Shown here in pieces: positions 21,644-33,946 of a stretch of 64,000 nucleotides of DNA. Where the stretch lies: NCBI RefSeq assembly GCF_015706575.1, contig NW_024037072.1, forward strand, positions 28,335,162 through 28,399,161, written 5' to 3'. The notes beneath the pieces were generated by a model, which saw nothing but the letters and a program-made list of their open reading frames with translations, ran no database searches and had not been told where the DNA came from. The DNA comes from Patiria miniata. Taxonomy: Eukaryota > Echinodermata > Asteroidea > Valvatida > Asterinidae. How positions within the stretch are numbered: position 1 is the first letter of the stretch; each line of letters starts with the position of its first letter. Both the position numbers and the translations under genes were made by a program.

Positions 21644-24600
21644 CTAGACATTCTGTACTGCCACCTCGGTGTACACACCTGGCTCGATCTTCTTCAACAA
21701 GGGTATAGACAGCATCGCCAGGAATCCAACGAAAGACGATCCAGCCAAGACGTAGAACACAACAGAAAAACTTCCACTGGCGTCGTACAGGGATCCTGAA
21801 AATGAAACAAAATTCACGCAGTGGGTTTAAAAAAGACGCAGGGAACTATGGATATACCGTAGGAATGTATGTCCTGGACTCCTGGTATAGACCTTTATCA
21901 TGCTGCCACCATTTCAGTCACGTTCCCTGTATCCAATAAGAGTATTGAATTGTAATGTTTGTGTGCTAAAAAGGAACCTGACTTTTTTTCCTTCCAGTCT
22001 CGCTTTGGTTACGTTGATTTGAATGAGAAAAAAATCAAGATAGCCGCAACATGATAATAGTTTATTCAAGTTTTTTACAACTTTGTTTGAGATGATTATT
22101 ATGGGTCATATTCAATTCAAGAAGACATTTATTACATACATGTACGTACTCCTATAAAGTCATATAAAGTCTGTGTGTATTTTTCTCTGGTGTAATGTCC
22201 CTCAAAAGTGTCAAAGCATTTTTATATCCCTCATGTTGCTTTGTCTACCGTCAATTGACGTGTAACATTTAAAACCAGTTTTGCAGTGAACATTAAAACA
22301 GTAAAATATGTAACCAATCGCATTTCAACAATCGTTCTTTATTACGATATAATGACTCCTCAACTTATGGGATGAGTATATAGCTTTATAATCATAACAC
22401 TCTAAAAAAAAAACACCACACCACCAGTCAGATATGATTAGAAACCAGTCAAATTTGACTATATAGCCATTCAGTGTCAGCTGGTTGCAACTGAAAAATC
22501 AATTTTCAATGACTCTAGCAAAACTAATCAGTCAATATTTTGACAGTTGTTTTTAGAGTGTAGGGCGCCCGCTTAGCTGTTTTGCAGAATATCAAAGTAA
22601 TTTGTTTCACAACTTCAAACGTTTCGCTTCATAAAAAAACATACAATGAAACAAAATCAGTCGTAGAAGCATGTAGTTAGCGACGTACCTGCTGCTATAG
22701 GGCCTATAAGATCAAAGACCCCTCCAATGGCACTGAAGATTCCAAGAGCTGAGCCCAAATTATCTACACCAACAAACTCAAGCATCATCACTTGGCGAGC
22801 TGTATACTGGAACCCCAATGACAAACCAAACATGGCGGAGGAGATGGCGTAGAAAGGGTAAGTCTGCAGCTGTACGACCAGAACGAAACAACCACTGGCA
22901 AACATCGCTACTTCGTACAATACTAAAGTTGACACCTTTTGGCTTAGGAGACCGCTGAGAGGGACGCCTATGAAGCTGCCCACCCCAAAGGCAGTTATGA
23001 GCAAGGCAGCCTGTTGGTCTCCAATGCCGGAGGAATTGGCAAGGGGAACGAGGTAGACAAGGTAGGACCCGTGGCAAAGGATGAAAGTTGTTTCGGCGAA
23101 GCACAACATGGAAAAACGGTAGCTCCGACAAAGCAAGTTCAATCTCAAGAGCTTGACTGTTTCGTACAATAAACACTTAAGTGGATTCCTGCAGGCTATT
23201 GTAGACAAAGTGGGGATAACGTGATGTTCACCTGATTCCTCGTGATCATCCGCAGTAACTGTCACTCCCTTACGAGATAATTGTTTTGGCCGAAAGGCAA
23301 CTCCTGCAGCACATACATTGCCAGTAATTGCACAGGTCACCAACATTGCTCCCCTCCAGCCGTAGGTGTCCGCTAAGAATTGAATGAAAGGGCCGAAAAT
23401 GACAAATCCGAGGCCGTATCCAGCGGTCGTAATTCCACACGCTAGTGGATAGTATTTCTTAAAATACTGAGCGACTATGACATTTGCGGCTGCAAATGCA
23501 ACCCCGGTGCCACTCCCTTGAAAACAAGACAATATAAGCATCGAGTTACTAATCTAACATGAGTGCAATTCATTAGAATGATAAGTAGGTCTACAACATC
23601 AGCAAGGATCTTAAATGCGGGGGACGGAGGAAAATGTCCCAATTACCATGAGAAGGGGAAAACCATGCAAATAGGGAAAAACCATGCATAAACCAAACTT
23701 CCAAATGTTGGAATAAACGGTAAATTACAGCATTGGAAAATAAGGCAAAATAAAAAAAAAACATGTTTAGCGTCCTGCCTCTTTGACAAAAAGGAAGGAG
23801 GAGGCCCTTTTTTTTTTTTTTTTTTTTTTTCAAAATGGCCGCCCGACACATTTTTCAAGACAACGCGGCCGGGCTATTTTTCAAGATGGTTACCAGCTTT
23901 TTTCAAAATGGCCGCCACTTGGACTCATTGACTATTTCCACAGCTTTATACACGGTATAAAAGTCTAAAAATACGATTTCTTTCGTCAGAGATCGTTAAA
24001 ATTTATCAATTTTTGTCTTTAAAAAAAAAAAAAAAAAAAAAAGGAGGCGGCCTCTAAAAAGGAAGCGGGCGGGGACGCTAAACATGTTTTTTTTTTTACT
24101 TCGCCTAATCGCCTTTGGCACAGTTCTGGGCAATTTTCATTGCCTTTTCTGGAGGGAGGGGTGTTGCATTCAGTGCCGTATTGGTTAAAGTCATCGATCG
24201 TATAGCAAGACATTTTTTAAAGGGCAACTTGGATGACTGAAATGTGACTTTGTTTAATACATTTCAACTCGCACATGAATGCACATGGTCAGCAAGAAAA
24301 TGTAACAATCTTCACAGAGAGAGGAGTTGAATTGAACTCACCTACTACAGCAGACATGACGTACATCAGGTAGATATTCTGAGCTAAGGTGACGCCAATC
24401 ATGCCCACAGTGTACATCAAACCACCGACCACGGCAGTGATGCGACACCCAAACCGATTCACCAATACACCGCTCAAGGTACCTATATAAACGACATTAG
24501 TCAACTGGCTTAAGGTAAAGAAATCATCTCCTAATGCAACTTCGTGTAACTCCACTTGATGCCATTTCCCTCTACCAAAATGAAGAATGTGCAATTGAAG

Positions 24601-27032
24601 GCGCATTATCCCAGACCTTTTTGTGGGCGGGTCGTCCATTTGAAAAGTTGGCGAGTTCATATAACTAAAACCCTATAAAGGGGAGTTATTTATCAAGAAT
24701 TTTTGAAGCAGATGAAAAATTTGAATTTGGAATTAAATGTTTAAACACCCTTTAATTTTGTTTCGTTAGGGGGCGGGACACCTTTCATAATTTGAGGGGT
24801 AGGGAAACAATGAATACTACAACATTAATCTAATTTGGCATTGGCAGTTTATAAACAGTTATAAAGCAACATTTTAAATTGTATTTCACTTTTATGCAAG
24901 AGGAAGTACATTTTTGTAATAAAAAGGGGAATGATACAAAATGTAAAGTTTTTGGTAATGGCATGTGGTTTTGAACTTGTTGAGGTATCCGTAAGTGATC
25001 CTGAGAGTTTCAAAGAGTGTACCCAAATACCCAATAATGCATTAAGCCCCCCCCCCCCCCCCCCCCCACACACACACACAAGTCCACTGACTACATGGAC
25101 GATTCATTGAATGTTTTACGACACTCGGATCTCCCCTGTCACACTTGTCCGAATCTATAATTCCGTTCATAAACCGATCTGAAATATTATTAATTCGGAC
25201 ACGTTCGGAGAGAAATGTCAAAAAACCAGCCAGAAATGAAAATACACCGATCATTATCCGGTCTTATTCCGGATCTAATAAGTTGCTATTCCGATTGCAA
25301 TCCGTCTATATTCAGAACCTCTCCGATCATCACCGGACATGCCAAACTCATTGATCTCAAGACCGACCGCTTTCCGAACATTCCGTTTATATTCGGTGCG
25401 TCCGTTTTTTGATCGGCATTACAATGGTATGGGTTCGGAATGAACTCTGAATACATACGGTTATCGATCGGAATCGGAGGCCTGTTCCGTACTCTTCCGT
25501 ACCTATTCCGCATTGCAACGAATGGCAACGAATGAGTACAGTGTGTATTCCGTGCATTCCGTGCATATTCCGTGTGTATACCGGATACCGTCCGTATTGA
25601 GGTTGCCGCGACAATTCGGAGAAATTATTAAACAGGTTCAATAATTTCTCCGAGTTCCTCAGTGCATCACCGAACGTACACGAGTATATAGCGTTGGAAA
25701 ACCGAGGAAAACCGAGGGAAATCCGTTTGAGTTCAGTTCAAACCGATTAAACACCGAATCCACAATGTTTTACTCGGAACATGAACGGAGTGACGATTCG
25801 GACAAGTGTGACAGGGGCTTAAGCCTATGAGGGGCTGTAGTAAATATAAAATACTTTGGATCCACCATTATGGAGTTGGCATACAAACTAAACTACACGC
25901 AAAGTGCACCAAACTGACTGCAATCGCGCTTATACGCTTTATAAAAAAATACATCGATGATGTTGCTTGCAACATTTTACTGCCTGATCGGACTGATGCG
26001 GTTGTTTGACTTTTGACTGGTTGGTCAGTGAGCCTGTGGTAGAGGTAACGGTGTACTGAAACCAAATTCGGGTACAATCAATTCAAATTGAAGGGATTGC
26101 TAATAAATAGCCTTATCCCGCTTGATGCCATGTTCACACCTTCCTGAAAAAGCGACACAATTCCCCAAAGAGGATTTTTTTTTTGTCATCTGTCTTACTC
26201 TTAGTACGAAGTAAATTTGAAATCGTTTAACGGGAGCTAATACCCTCCGACTTTCAAAGATTGTAGTATTGTAAGACGGTCGCAGGTTCAATTCATATAG
26301 CAATCACTATCCTTTTCAAAAATGATCTGATAGACATTAAGAGGGTGTTGATATTGATAAAGAAGGGACCATTTTTTTTATCGTGAGAGAGGCACTGTTG
26401 CTTTTGATGGCCAGTTCAGTGACCATTTTATTCGCGTGAGGAGCACCATCATTTTTTACAGGCCAGTTTTCCATCTCGAGAGGGTCACAGTTTTAGTGTC
26501 TTCGAGGGGCATTGTTTTCTTCCTCTCGATATTGAAGTTATCCTGAGAAGAGCACTATTGATTTTGATGGCCAATTTCCTGTCCGGAGAGGGGCACAATT
26601 TTATCATTACGAGAGGGGTGTTTGGTACAAGAGAGGAGACCATTTTTAAGCGCGATCATAATGTTTTCAAGTGTACGTTTGAAGGGCAGTGTTGTTTTCA
26701 TCTCGAGGGGGCACATTATTTTATGACCGCAAGAGGAACACTTTTTTTGGCTTGGGAAAATCTGGGGTGCAAGTGCCCCCTGCCCCTCCGGTCCCGCCGC
26801 CGAAGGTACCAACGTGTAATTTCTACTCACATCCAAAATAGGAAAACGACGAAAGAATACTTGAGATGGCACCAGTCTGGGCTGAGGTACTCTGGAATTC
26901 ATTCTGGAAACTGGAGAACAACACTCCGGTACAACGCGTCATCGCCGTGACAAGAAGATGGACAACAAATGCGGCAAACACCACAACGAATCCCCAACGG
27001 CAACCTCCTCTCAATAGATGGCGCTTTCCCAT
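21644..27032 (-). CDS. Monocarboxylate-transporter-like MFS protein (440 aa, 4 coding exons)
   Basis: Coding exons in order are 27032-26831, 24482-24342, 23516-22689 and 21795-21644. All junctions are GT/AG, every intron is phase 1, and the total is 441 codons with a TAG stop. The N-terminus 'GGCRWGFVVVFAAFVVHLL' matches the first helix of SLC16 transporters (usual form DGGWGWVVVFAAF). 'GVLVNRFGCR' is the loop 2-3 motif, 'GSGTGVAFAAANVIVAQYFKKYYPLACGITTAGYGLGFVIFGP' lies in helices 4-5, and 'PPIAG-LYD'-like 'GPIAAGSLYDASGSFSVVFYVLAG' lies in helices 11-12. The long hydrophilic loop (about residues 190-220) and near-standard length fit. The family moves lactate, pyruvate, other monocarboxylates or small solutes with protons across the plasma membrane; the substrate is not predictable. 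A splice acceptor ending at 27070 indicates a 5' UTR exon further upstream. Confidence 0.92.
21796..22688. other. Last intron of the transporter gene, with a small MITE
   Basis: Positions about 22388-22560 carry ACACTCTAAAAAAAAAAC at the left and GTTGTTTTTAGAGTGT at the right, an inverted pair of about 16 bp around roughly 140 bp of AT-rich sequence with repeated CAGTCA motifs. This looks like a short non-autonomous DNA element; the target duplication is unclear. The rest of the intron is unremarkable. Confidence 0.5.
23744..24105. mobile_element. PIF/Harbinger-like MITE, copy 2 (TSD TAA)
   Basis: It has the same ends as the copy at 4074 (GGCAAAATAAAAAAAAAACA ... TTCGCC) and a nearly identical interior, including CGCGGCCGGGCTATTTTTCA. 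TAA flanks both sides (23741-23743 and 24106-24108). It sits in intron 2 of the transporter gene. The high similarity of two copies 20 kb apart suggests recent activity of the family. Confidence 0.8.
24483..26830. other. First intron of the transporter gene: repeats only
   Basis: It holds a C tract followed by (CA)n at about 25048-25081, the 685-bp inverted-repeat element at 25133-25817, and a degenerate repeat at about 26330-26780 in which GAGAGGGGCAC-like words recur roughly ten times. I see no additional exon. Confidence 0.5.
25133..25817. mobile_element. Non-autonomous DNA element with CCCCTGTCACACTTGTCCG ends
   Basis: The left end CCCCTGTCACACTTGTCCG is followed by AATCTATAATTCCGTTCAT. 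The right end read inverted gives the same first 23 bases and then a diverged CCGTTCATG. The interior is unusually dense in ATTCCG/CGGAAT words in both orientations and has no long open frame. The target duplication is unclear, so I do not assign a superfamily. Confidence 0.65.
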
Positions 27033-28622
27033 GGCTTTTAAATAACAACCACAAAGGGGATGGAAAAACCTGTTAAAGAAAATGACACACTGAACACAGG
27101 CAATTATTTTAACCGAAGTTAATTTAAATAATTAAAAAATACAAGGAGTACCTAAATGCAGTCGTACAAATCGAATTGAATTTGATCGGTCTATAAGCCA
27201 ATTCGACATCTCGTGTGAGCAATGAATTGCGAGACAAAATTTCGGTTTAAACAAACCCACGTGATGCTGTAAGCTAGCCGTCTAGATCTATTGGGCTAGG
27301 ACTGCGTGACGTGTTTTGTTTATCCCCCCAAAATTAAATTGTTCATGAGAATTTGCACATGCGCGGGTGAAATGTCGAATTGGCTTCTTTTGACGAGAAC
27401 CTTGGTGTTTTTTTTTGCGAGAGACTTGTATCGACCCCGCGCACTGTGGCTGAATCAAAACCGACTCTAATATTTGAAAAAGATATAATCATGTGTGGCT
27501 GCAATAGTACCCAAACGGCTCGATATCTGATGACTAATTCCCCCACTCCCTAAAATTCCTTTGTGTGATAATTTAACGACAACATGCAAACTGTTTAACT
27601 CTAAAGGAGCCGGATTATATTGACCACCTTGTAGCCAAGTGATGAAAAATTATAAAACTCGGTGCATGCATACAACAACTTAATAATTATGAACATACCC
27701 AAGAAAGTTCATGACTATTGGTTAAAGGGTTTGGGAATTGTGGCTAATTCATATGCACCATTGGTAAGTCTGCTTTGTGTATACACTACATAATAATGGG
27801 GACATTAAGTTTTCATGGCACGCAGAGCCGAATTTCTTTTTTTCGCTGCGCGGTAACCCATGGTCCGAATTTTATGTTTTTGGTATCCAAAGATGCGCAA
27901 GAATCGAGGCTAAAAAGTCTGGAAAGCTCGGGTCAAGAAATTATTTTTGCAAGGGGATCGTGGATCACGATCTTTTCATCTCTTTTCATGCGTTATTTAG
28001 AGACTAAAAACGGCGCATTGAAGACGAAATATGGCTCAATAATTTCATCCTGGAAATTACAAAAAAAACAACAATAAAGAATTTCTATCTTACCTGATTT
28101 AGTAAGGGGTACTAAGTGTTTTGTTTGTCATCCCATTGCTCAACATTTTGAAGTCTCCTTTTTACAGGATATACCAATTACGCTAATCCAGCGCGCAGTC
28201 GATACCGAACTGTATAGCTTGCTCATCTATGGACTACATGTTGACACGTTCTACACTATAGCGTACAGAGGGTGTCAGTGACAAATTATGCGTCCGAATT
28301 CCAAAGTGCATGTCAAAGGTTATGTAAGTCTTCAAGTATATTTGCAAACATAAATACATGACGCTTATTAGCTCGAATTACACCTTTTACAAAGCATTTG
28401 GATTTGATACGTGATTTGGTTTAAAAAAAAATCAAGTCACTATGTTTGCCAGGACAAAAACTGCAGGTAAAGCGTGCAAGTTGAACTAAAAATCCTGCGA
28501 GATTTTACGGGAATAGGCCTACAGTACATCTGGGCACCATAGATCCACAACGTGTGTCGTCCTGTCCTATTTTTTTAGCATTTAATTTGTGTCCTGACTG
28601 ATGGGCTTATTCACATTAGGAA

Positions 28623-28913
28623 CACACTCTCGTAAAAGTTGGTCTGGTTAAATTAAGGCTTGCGGTTTTGCCAATTGAGTGTGATCGGCCGGTTACACCT
28701 CTATGTTCCGACACCCCTATGTTCCGACTGCACATATTCCTATTCCTAACCCTAACCCTAACCGGGAGTAACACAATCTAGGTTGTCGGAACATAGGGGT
28801 GTCGGAACATAGAGCAGTCACCGATCGGCCGACTCAGGTTTGTGCACAAAACCCCCGGCGTAGAGGGGTTTGTGTATAATAGTTGCTGAACCACTTTTTA
28901 CGAGAGTGTGCTA
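28623..28913. mobile_element. Foldback with nested inverted repeats around CCTAACCCTAACCC
   Basis: Outer ends ACACTCTCGTAAAA (near 28626) and the inverse near 28898-28911 form one inverted pair. Inside, GATCGGCCGGTTAC plus CTATGTTCCGACACCCCTATG (28683-28728) is mirrored at 28785-28834. The centre (about 28739-28771) reads CCTATTCCTAACCCTAACCC, like the vertebrate and echinoderm telomeric repeat. No coding sequence is present and no clear target duplication is seen. Confidence 0.65.
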
Positions 28914-31344
28914 GAAATGGTATCGAGCGATGGTCGGATGGCTGAGCCTGCGTGCAGCCAAATTTACCAATGGCATTCCTACATTTTCTGGTGCAAATAG
29001 GACCCATTTTTCGACCGTAATTTTGTCAAATCTGCCCTTAGATAATAGCCCAAAGGCTATAGGGAGATGATCCTCGGCTATATTCGCACGATTCCACCGA
29101 TTTTTAAACTAGACGGTCTCTTTTTTTACCAAAAAAAATGTGGGGGGTACTTTTTATGCAAATGACTCGCGTAGAAATTGTCTGAACCCTAATCAATCGC
29201 GAATTTATTGCGCCCGCTATCGGTCTAATTGCGCCATTCGGATATATCGTCTGTCTAGCCCCCACCCCCTCCCTCCCCCACCACCGCACAGGAAAACAAA
29301 TTGAATACTTTTTAAAAACGTGCTCGTTTATTCAGAAATTTCATAAATCATAATATCCAAACTGATTGGATATTTGCAAACTGTCTTTCCCACTTGGAAA
29401 AATTATTTTTGAAAGCCCACTATACAAGCGAGATGACCACCGTACCGTGAGTCAGGGGCAATGAACTTAGTTCTGCGAAAGAAAAAGACACATAATACGA
29501 TTTCACAAAATATTGGGGGGAAAATGCGAATTGACGACATAATAAAATCGTACTCTAACACTGCTTAATCGACTATTCATTTTGGGTAGCCAGTTAACCG
29601 CCGGCTCCACAAATTACGTTATTGTTGAGTCTGCCTTTTATTGTTGTTGAGTGATTGCATTTGAGAGAACCAAAAAAAGCAACATTTTACAAATAAATCT
29701 AACTAAAATATGGACAATTTTACCTGCAGGGTTATTTTTGACGAGCACGACAGTGAGTCTGTCATGGAAATAAAGGAAGAAAAGTTATAGTTTTAATATT
29801 TTTTTGGCAAAACAAATTAAAGCTCCTCGATAAAAACGTATCAGCTATTAACTGTTATTTTACATTCAGATGTTGTTTTTCAAAACTAAATTATTGTATA
29901 TGGCCTTTCTCTGCTAATCCCCCTTCCGCCCACTTTGTTTTGAGTCACAGAAAAAAAAATGCAACTTGCCCGAAGCGGCTGCTTCCAAACAGGTGTCGTA
30001 TAGTTTCCAGTCTCTGTGGGCTGACCCCATGAATCCATCAAGCCAGAGCTTGGGCGCGCTAAAATAATAATAATAATAATAATAATTACCGATAATGGGT
30101 CACTAGGGAGACCTTCCCTTAGACTTGTGCATAAATAATAGATAGCACTAAACAGCCGTCGGATATACAAACTATGAATGGGTGGAAAGGTTACTTTTGT
30201 GGTCTTCTGCATTATGAATGATGACGTATCCAACCTACTAGCGGCGTGTCGGGTCATGCCGCCGGCAGCACGCCCACCAATTCCATTATCACTTCCGCAA
30301 ACATGTCTGTCTAGTTCCCAATGTTCCGACCTCAGTGGGATGCTTGAATACAGAAGGACAGCTAGGGACCAGCGGATATTGCTGTACGGTTATAAACACA
30401 CAGCAGCATAATATACGTACCTGGCTCGGCAAAGGGACGAGCAAATCGGTGTGCTGTGGGCACGGAATATTCCCCGCCGGTCAGTTGAATATAGCCGAGG
30501 ATTTGCCTCAAACGACCGTTTCGAGAGGTAGACCCCGCGTGGAGGGGAAGTGGCAACTACTACTCGAAAACGTAGCAATAGCAGAGGAGAAGGTAATTTC
30601 GACGGCCAAAATCATCCTTTGCGAATGTAAATAAATGTGTAATGTGCAGAGAAAAAAGACAGAAATTCAACTGATGTTAATATTTTGGTCTTGACCATCG
30701 TGCTGCTGTTTTTTGGCACAGGATAAATGTTAAAGGGACGTATTTTAGTGTGGAAGGCTAAAAGATATACGAGGCCGATGGCCGATGCGCTTCACTGGAT
30801 GATATAAAAAAGAAATAATAATAATAAATAATTACCCTGGATTGGACATTTGGGAGACATCCCCATAGACTTGTGCACACAATTTTTCAAACTTAAATGT
30901 GCCCTAACCCAATATTCCCTTGTCCTTTTTCCACGAATTTCTGTATGTTTACTAATTAGACCACGAGCAACAAATATAACCTAATTGCGACATTAAAATT
31001 GTGCCAGTCTAAAGGGGGCTGTGACATTAGGGAGACATGAAAATGTCTCCGTAATGACCGATGTCTTCCATCGTGCGAAGAAATTACGATAACGTGTCTC
31101 CTTAATGATGGTACCTTTACACGTATAATGGAAAAGATAAGGCTTCCTTCCAGACTTCCGTTTTGGTGTTAAATTTGATTCCCTGGCTTCAAACGATCTG
31201 CTAAACTGCTAAAGATTGTTCATTTTTAGTTCCTTCTTTAATTTAAAAGTGAGCACTGGAGGAAAATTGCATGTAGGCCCATTCAAATAACTAGGAGTAC
31301 CATTTAATAGAATGACGGTGAATTTACGTAATGTGTTTCATTGT

Positions 31345-31540
31345 TCCTGCTTTTGCACGATTTGTGGGGGTACTTTTTGGGGGGGGGGGGGGGGGGCGTG
31401 TGCATCCCTCTGAAAGCAGGGGTTTTTTTTGGGGGGGGGGGGGCTTTTGCACGATTTTTGGGGGTACTTTTTTTTTTGGGGGGGGGGTGTGTGCATCCCT
31501 CTGAAAGCAGGTTTTTTTTTGGGGGGGGGGCACAAACAGA
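31345..31540. repeat. Two direct repeats of about 95 bp with long G tracts
   Basis: The block TTTTGCACGATTT-GGGGGTACTTTTT + G tract + GTGTGCATCCCTCTGAAAGC + T and G runs occurs twice in tandem (starting about 31351 and 31445). The G runs of 10-17 bases would support quadruplex structures. Confidence 0.7.
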
Positions 31541-32173
31541 TCCGCGCCTTGCGAGCAGACCCTCTGCATGCCTGTCGGTATTATTTACATATTGTTATTC
31601 TCACCCCCCCTTTTATATCACCCCCCCCCCCCCCAATTATCTCCCACATACGCTGTCCTTTTCATATTTTTTTGTGCGATTGATCATGATTTTGTGGCGG
31701 GAACAGCATAATTTTATGCCGCGTAACTAAGTAGTAACTAATCCTAGGCCGATTTTTTTTCAATCGATGTCTCATTGAAAAGTAACTAACATTTCATTGT
31801 TACAAAAATAGCAATTTTGAAAAGGAATCTTTGGGGGGGGGGGGGGGGTGACACTCAAAAATAGCACGGGGAATGCAACTTTAAGGTCACGTGATGAAGA
31901 TGCTGCTTCTGAAGGTCACGTTACATGAAAAAAATAAAACGGCGGAACGGTTTTCAAACTGGGGGGGGGGGGGGGCAACACCAAAAAGGGGGCACTTGCA
32001 CAGCCGTGCAGAAATGTCGACACGTTTTTTTCGCCGGACACAAGGCCTCCGCAAAATCAAATAGTGGGGGGGGGGGGGGGGGGGGGCAGCCCCCGGTTCC
32101 ACCGCCCCTGGTTTAGTTCATAGAGTAGTAACAATGCATAGGCCTATTTGTAAATGTTCCTGTCATTTTTCAG

Positions 32174-33946
32174 GTTCGGACAGATTAAGTTGCTGCAGTT
32201 TCTCCTGGGTGCTTCTGAGGAAAGATGGGCAGGCTTTCGACTACACGTAAAGGTATATAACCGACTAAAATTCCACAATTTCAGTTAAAGCATTATGATA
32301 TATGGCACAGAATGCCAAGTCAGTGGCTTTTTAGTAAAGGGCGGGTGCATGCACACCGCGAACCCCCCCCCCCCCCAGAATTATAATAATCTTTGAAGGT
32401 AATGACAGATCCAGCGGATCAGGATAAAATTACTGTTCGGTGAGAAAAGCATTAGTTCCATATTTCAGACACATATTATTATCTTATTTTGTTATAAAAC
32501 ATTCTCCCAACACACTCAACGCACGCATCAACAAGATAACCAGCACTTATTCCCCCTCCTCAACTACGATTAGCAAGCAAAAACACAAGGTGGACTTCCT
32601 CCTACTTGATAACAATATCACCATCAGTGATGCGCAAGTACTTGATCATCGTACATGTGCAGTCATGCCATTTGCATTAATCCCATCGTTTATTGCATGT
32701 TTCAGGCCGACAAAGTATGATGGACAACGATGATGGTGACAGAAGAGACAAATCTCGAAAAGCTGTGAAGCGTTCATCGACGGGAGAACCAAAAGGCAAA
32801 CCGTCTCCCGCGAAAACCAGTCCAAAAAGAAAGCGACAACTCTCACAAAGGGCAGCAAAGCTCCCCAAGACATCTCCCACAACCATGAAAAAGCCGCAGG
32901 CCACCTCTCCCGTGAAGACTCCCGCACGTGTGACAACCCGTCAGCTGAAGAAGAGTGTCGCTGTTACTCAAGGCAAGAAGAAACTCAATCATGGTCAGTA
33001 CCTTCTCTCACGTTTTTACATGTCCAGCAATTATTAATTTAATACAAAATCATTTACCGAAAAAGGGGTCGGTGGAAATTCATCGGTAGACTAGTGTGGC
33101 AGGTAGGCCTCTTCAAAATCTCGTTTTAAAAAATTTCATTTCAGATAAGAAGCCAGTTCGTGTCACGAAGCCAAAGGGGAAAGCGACTACTTCTACCGCA
33201 AAAGGAAAACGGCAGATTCGAGACAGCAAGGGGACATCAAAAAAGAAAGGTGTAAAAGGGGCTAAAAAGAAGGGAACAACCGTGGTGAAGACAAAGGTAG
33301 CGACCACCGCAAAGGGGAGGATGAAGAAGCGTGCGACGGTGGCCAAGCCAAAAGGAGCGGCTATTGCAAAGGGTGGCAAAAAGAAAGGAAAAACAGTAGC
33401 TAAGACCAAGAAACTGACGGTCGCAAAAGGAGCAAAGAAGAAGGGTCAAACAGTGGTCAAGTCCAAGAAAGTGAACGTCGCAAAAGGAGCAAAGAAGAAG
33501 GGCCAAACAGTGGTCAAGCCCAAGAAAGTGACCGTCGCAAAAGGAGCAAAAAAGAAGGGTCAAACAGTGGTCAAGTCAAAGAAAGTGAGCGTCGCAAAAG
33601 GAGCAAAGAAGAAGGGCCAAACAGTGGTCAAGTCCAAGAAAGTGACCGTTGCAAAAGGAGCAAATAAGAAGGGCCAAACAGTGGTCAAGCCAAAGAAAGA
33701 GAGCGTCGCAAAAGGAGCAAAAAAGAAGGGCCAAACAGTGGTCCAGTCCAAGGGAGTGGCCGTCGACAAGGGGACTAAAAAGAAAGGGACTAAACAGAAG
33801 GAGACGACAGATGTTGAGACCAAGAAAGCCGGTGGCGTAAAGGAAACTAAAGGCAAAAAGAAGAGGGTGCCCAAACATCCCAACAGCAAGCTGACTCCGA
33901 ATCTAGAGATCCAAGTAGTTGAAAAGGATCCTATGTTTGAAGTCAA
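32174..33946 (+). CDS. PARP gene exons 1-3: start and lysine-rich H1-like region
   Basis: Exons are 32174-32252 (5' UTR, ATG at 32225), 32706-32993 and 33145-33946; residues 1-372. The protein begins MGRLSTTRKGRQSMMDNDD. The first exon has its own acceptor (CAG ending at 32173), so at least one upstream non-coding exon exists. A later ATG at 32717 is in frame and could also be used. Residues about 20-105 are rich in Lys, Ser, Pro and Thr with SPxK-type sites. Exon 3 carries about eight copies of a 19-residue unit, consensus KKVTVAKGAKKKGQTVVKS. The composition resembles histone H1 tails, so nuclear location and nonspecific DNA binding are likely inferences. The exon ends with a less basic linker (NLEIQVVEKDPMFEVK). 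Confidence 0.88.

Larger units (their letters stand above)
27070..32173. other. Intergenic region between divergent genes; no gene supported
   Basis: The divergent promoters of the transporter gene (minus) and the ankyrin-WGR-PARP gene (plus) must lie here, but I cannot place them. A CpG-containing stretch at 30180-30600 ending GAGGAGAAG|GTAATT (30591) could be a 5' exon. There is (AAT)n at about 30063-30087. G tracts occur near 31380-31445, 31480, 31520, 31833, 31961 and 32066. Small open frames in this region look like chance. Confidence 0.4.

Noticed and set aside
26205-26300. tRNA-like B box GGTCGCAGGTTCAATTC
   Set aside because: No matching A box at proper distance and no cloverleaf; too weak to call a tRNA or SINE.
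32646-32936. Minus-strand frame overlapping PARP exon 2
   Set aside because: Shadow of the Lys/Ser/Pro-rich plus-strand coding, with no independent support.
33113-33946. Long minus-strand open frames opposite the Lys-rich exon
   Set aside because: They mirror the low-complexity repeat coding on the plus strand, have implausible Phe/Leu/Cys-rich composition and no splice or domain support.
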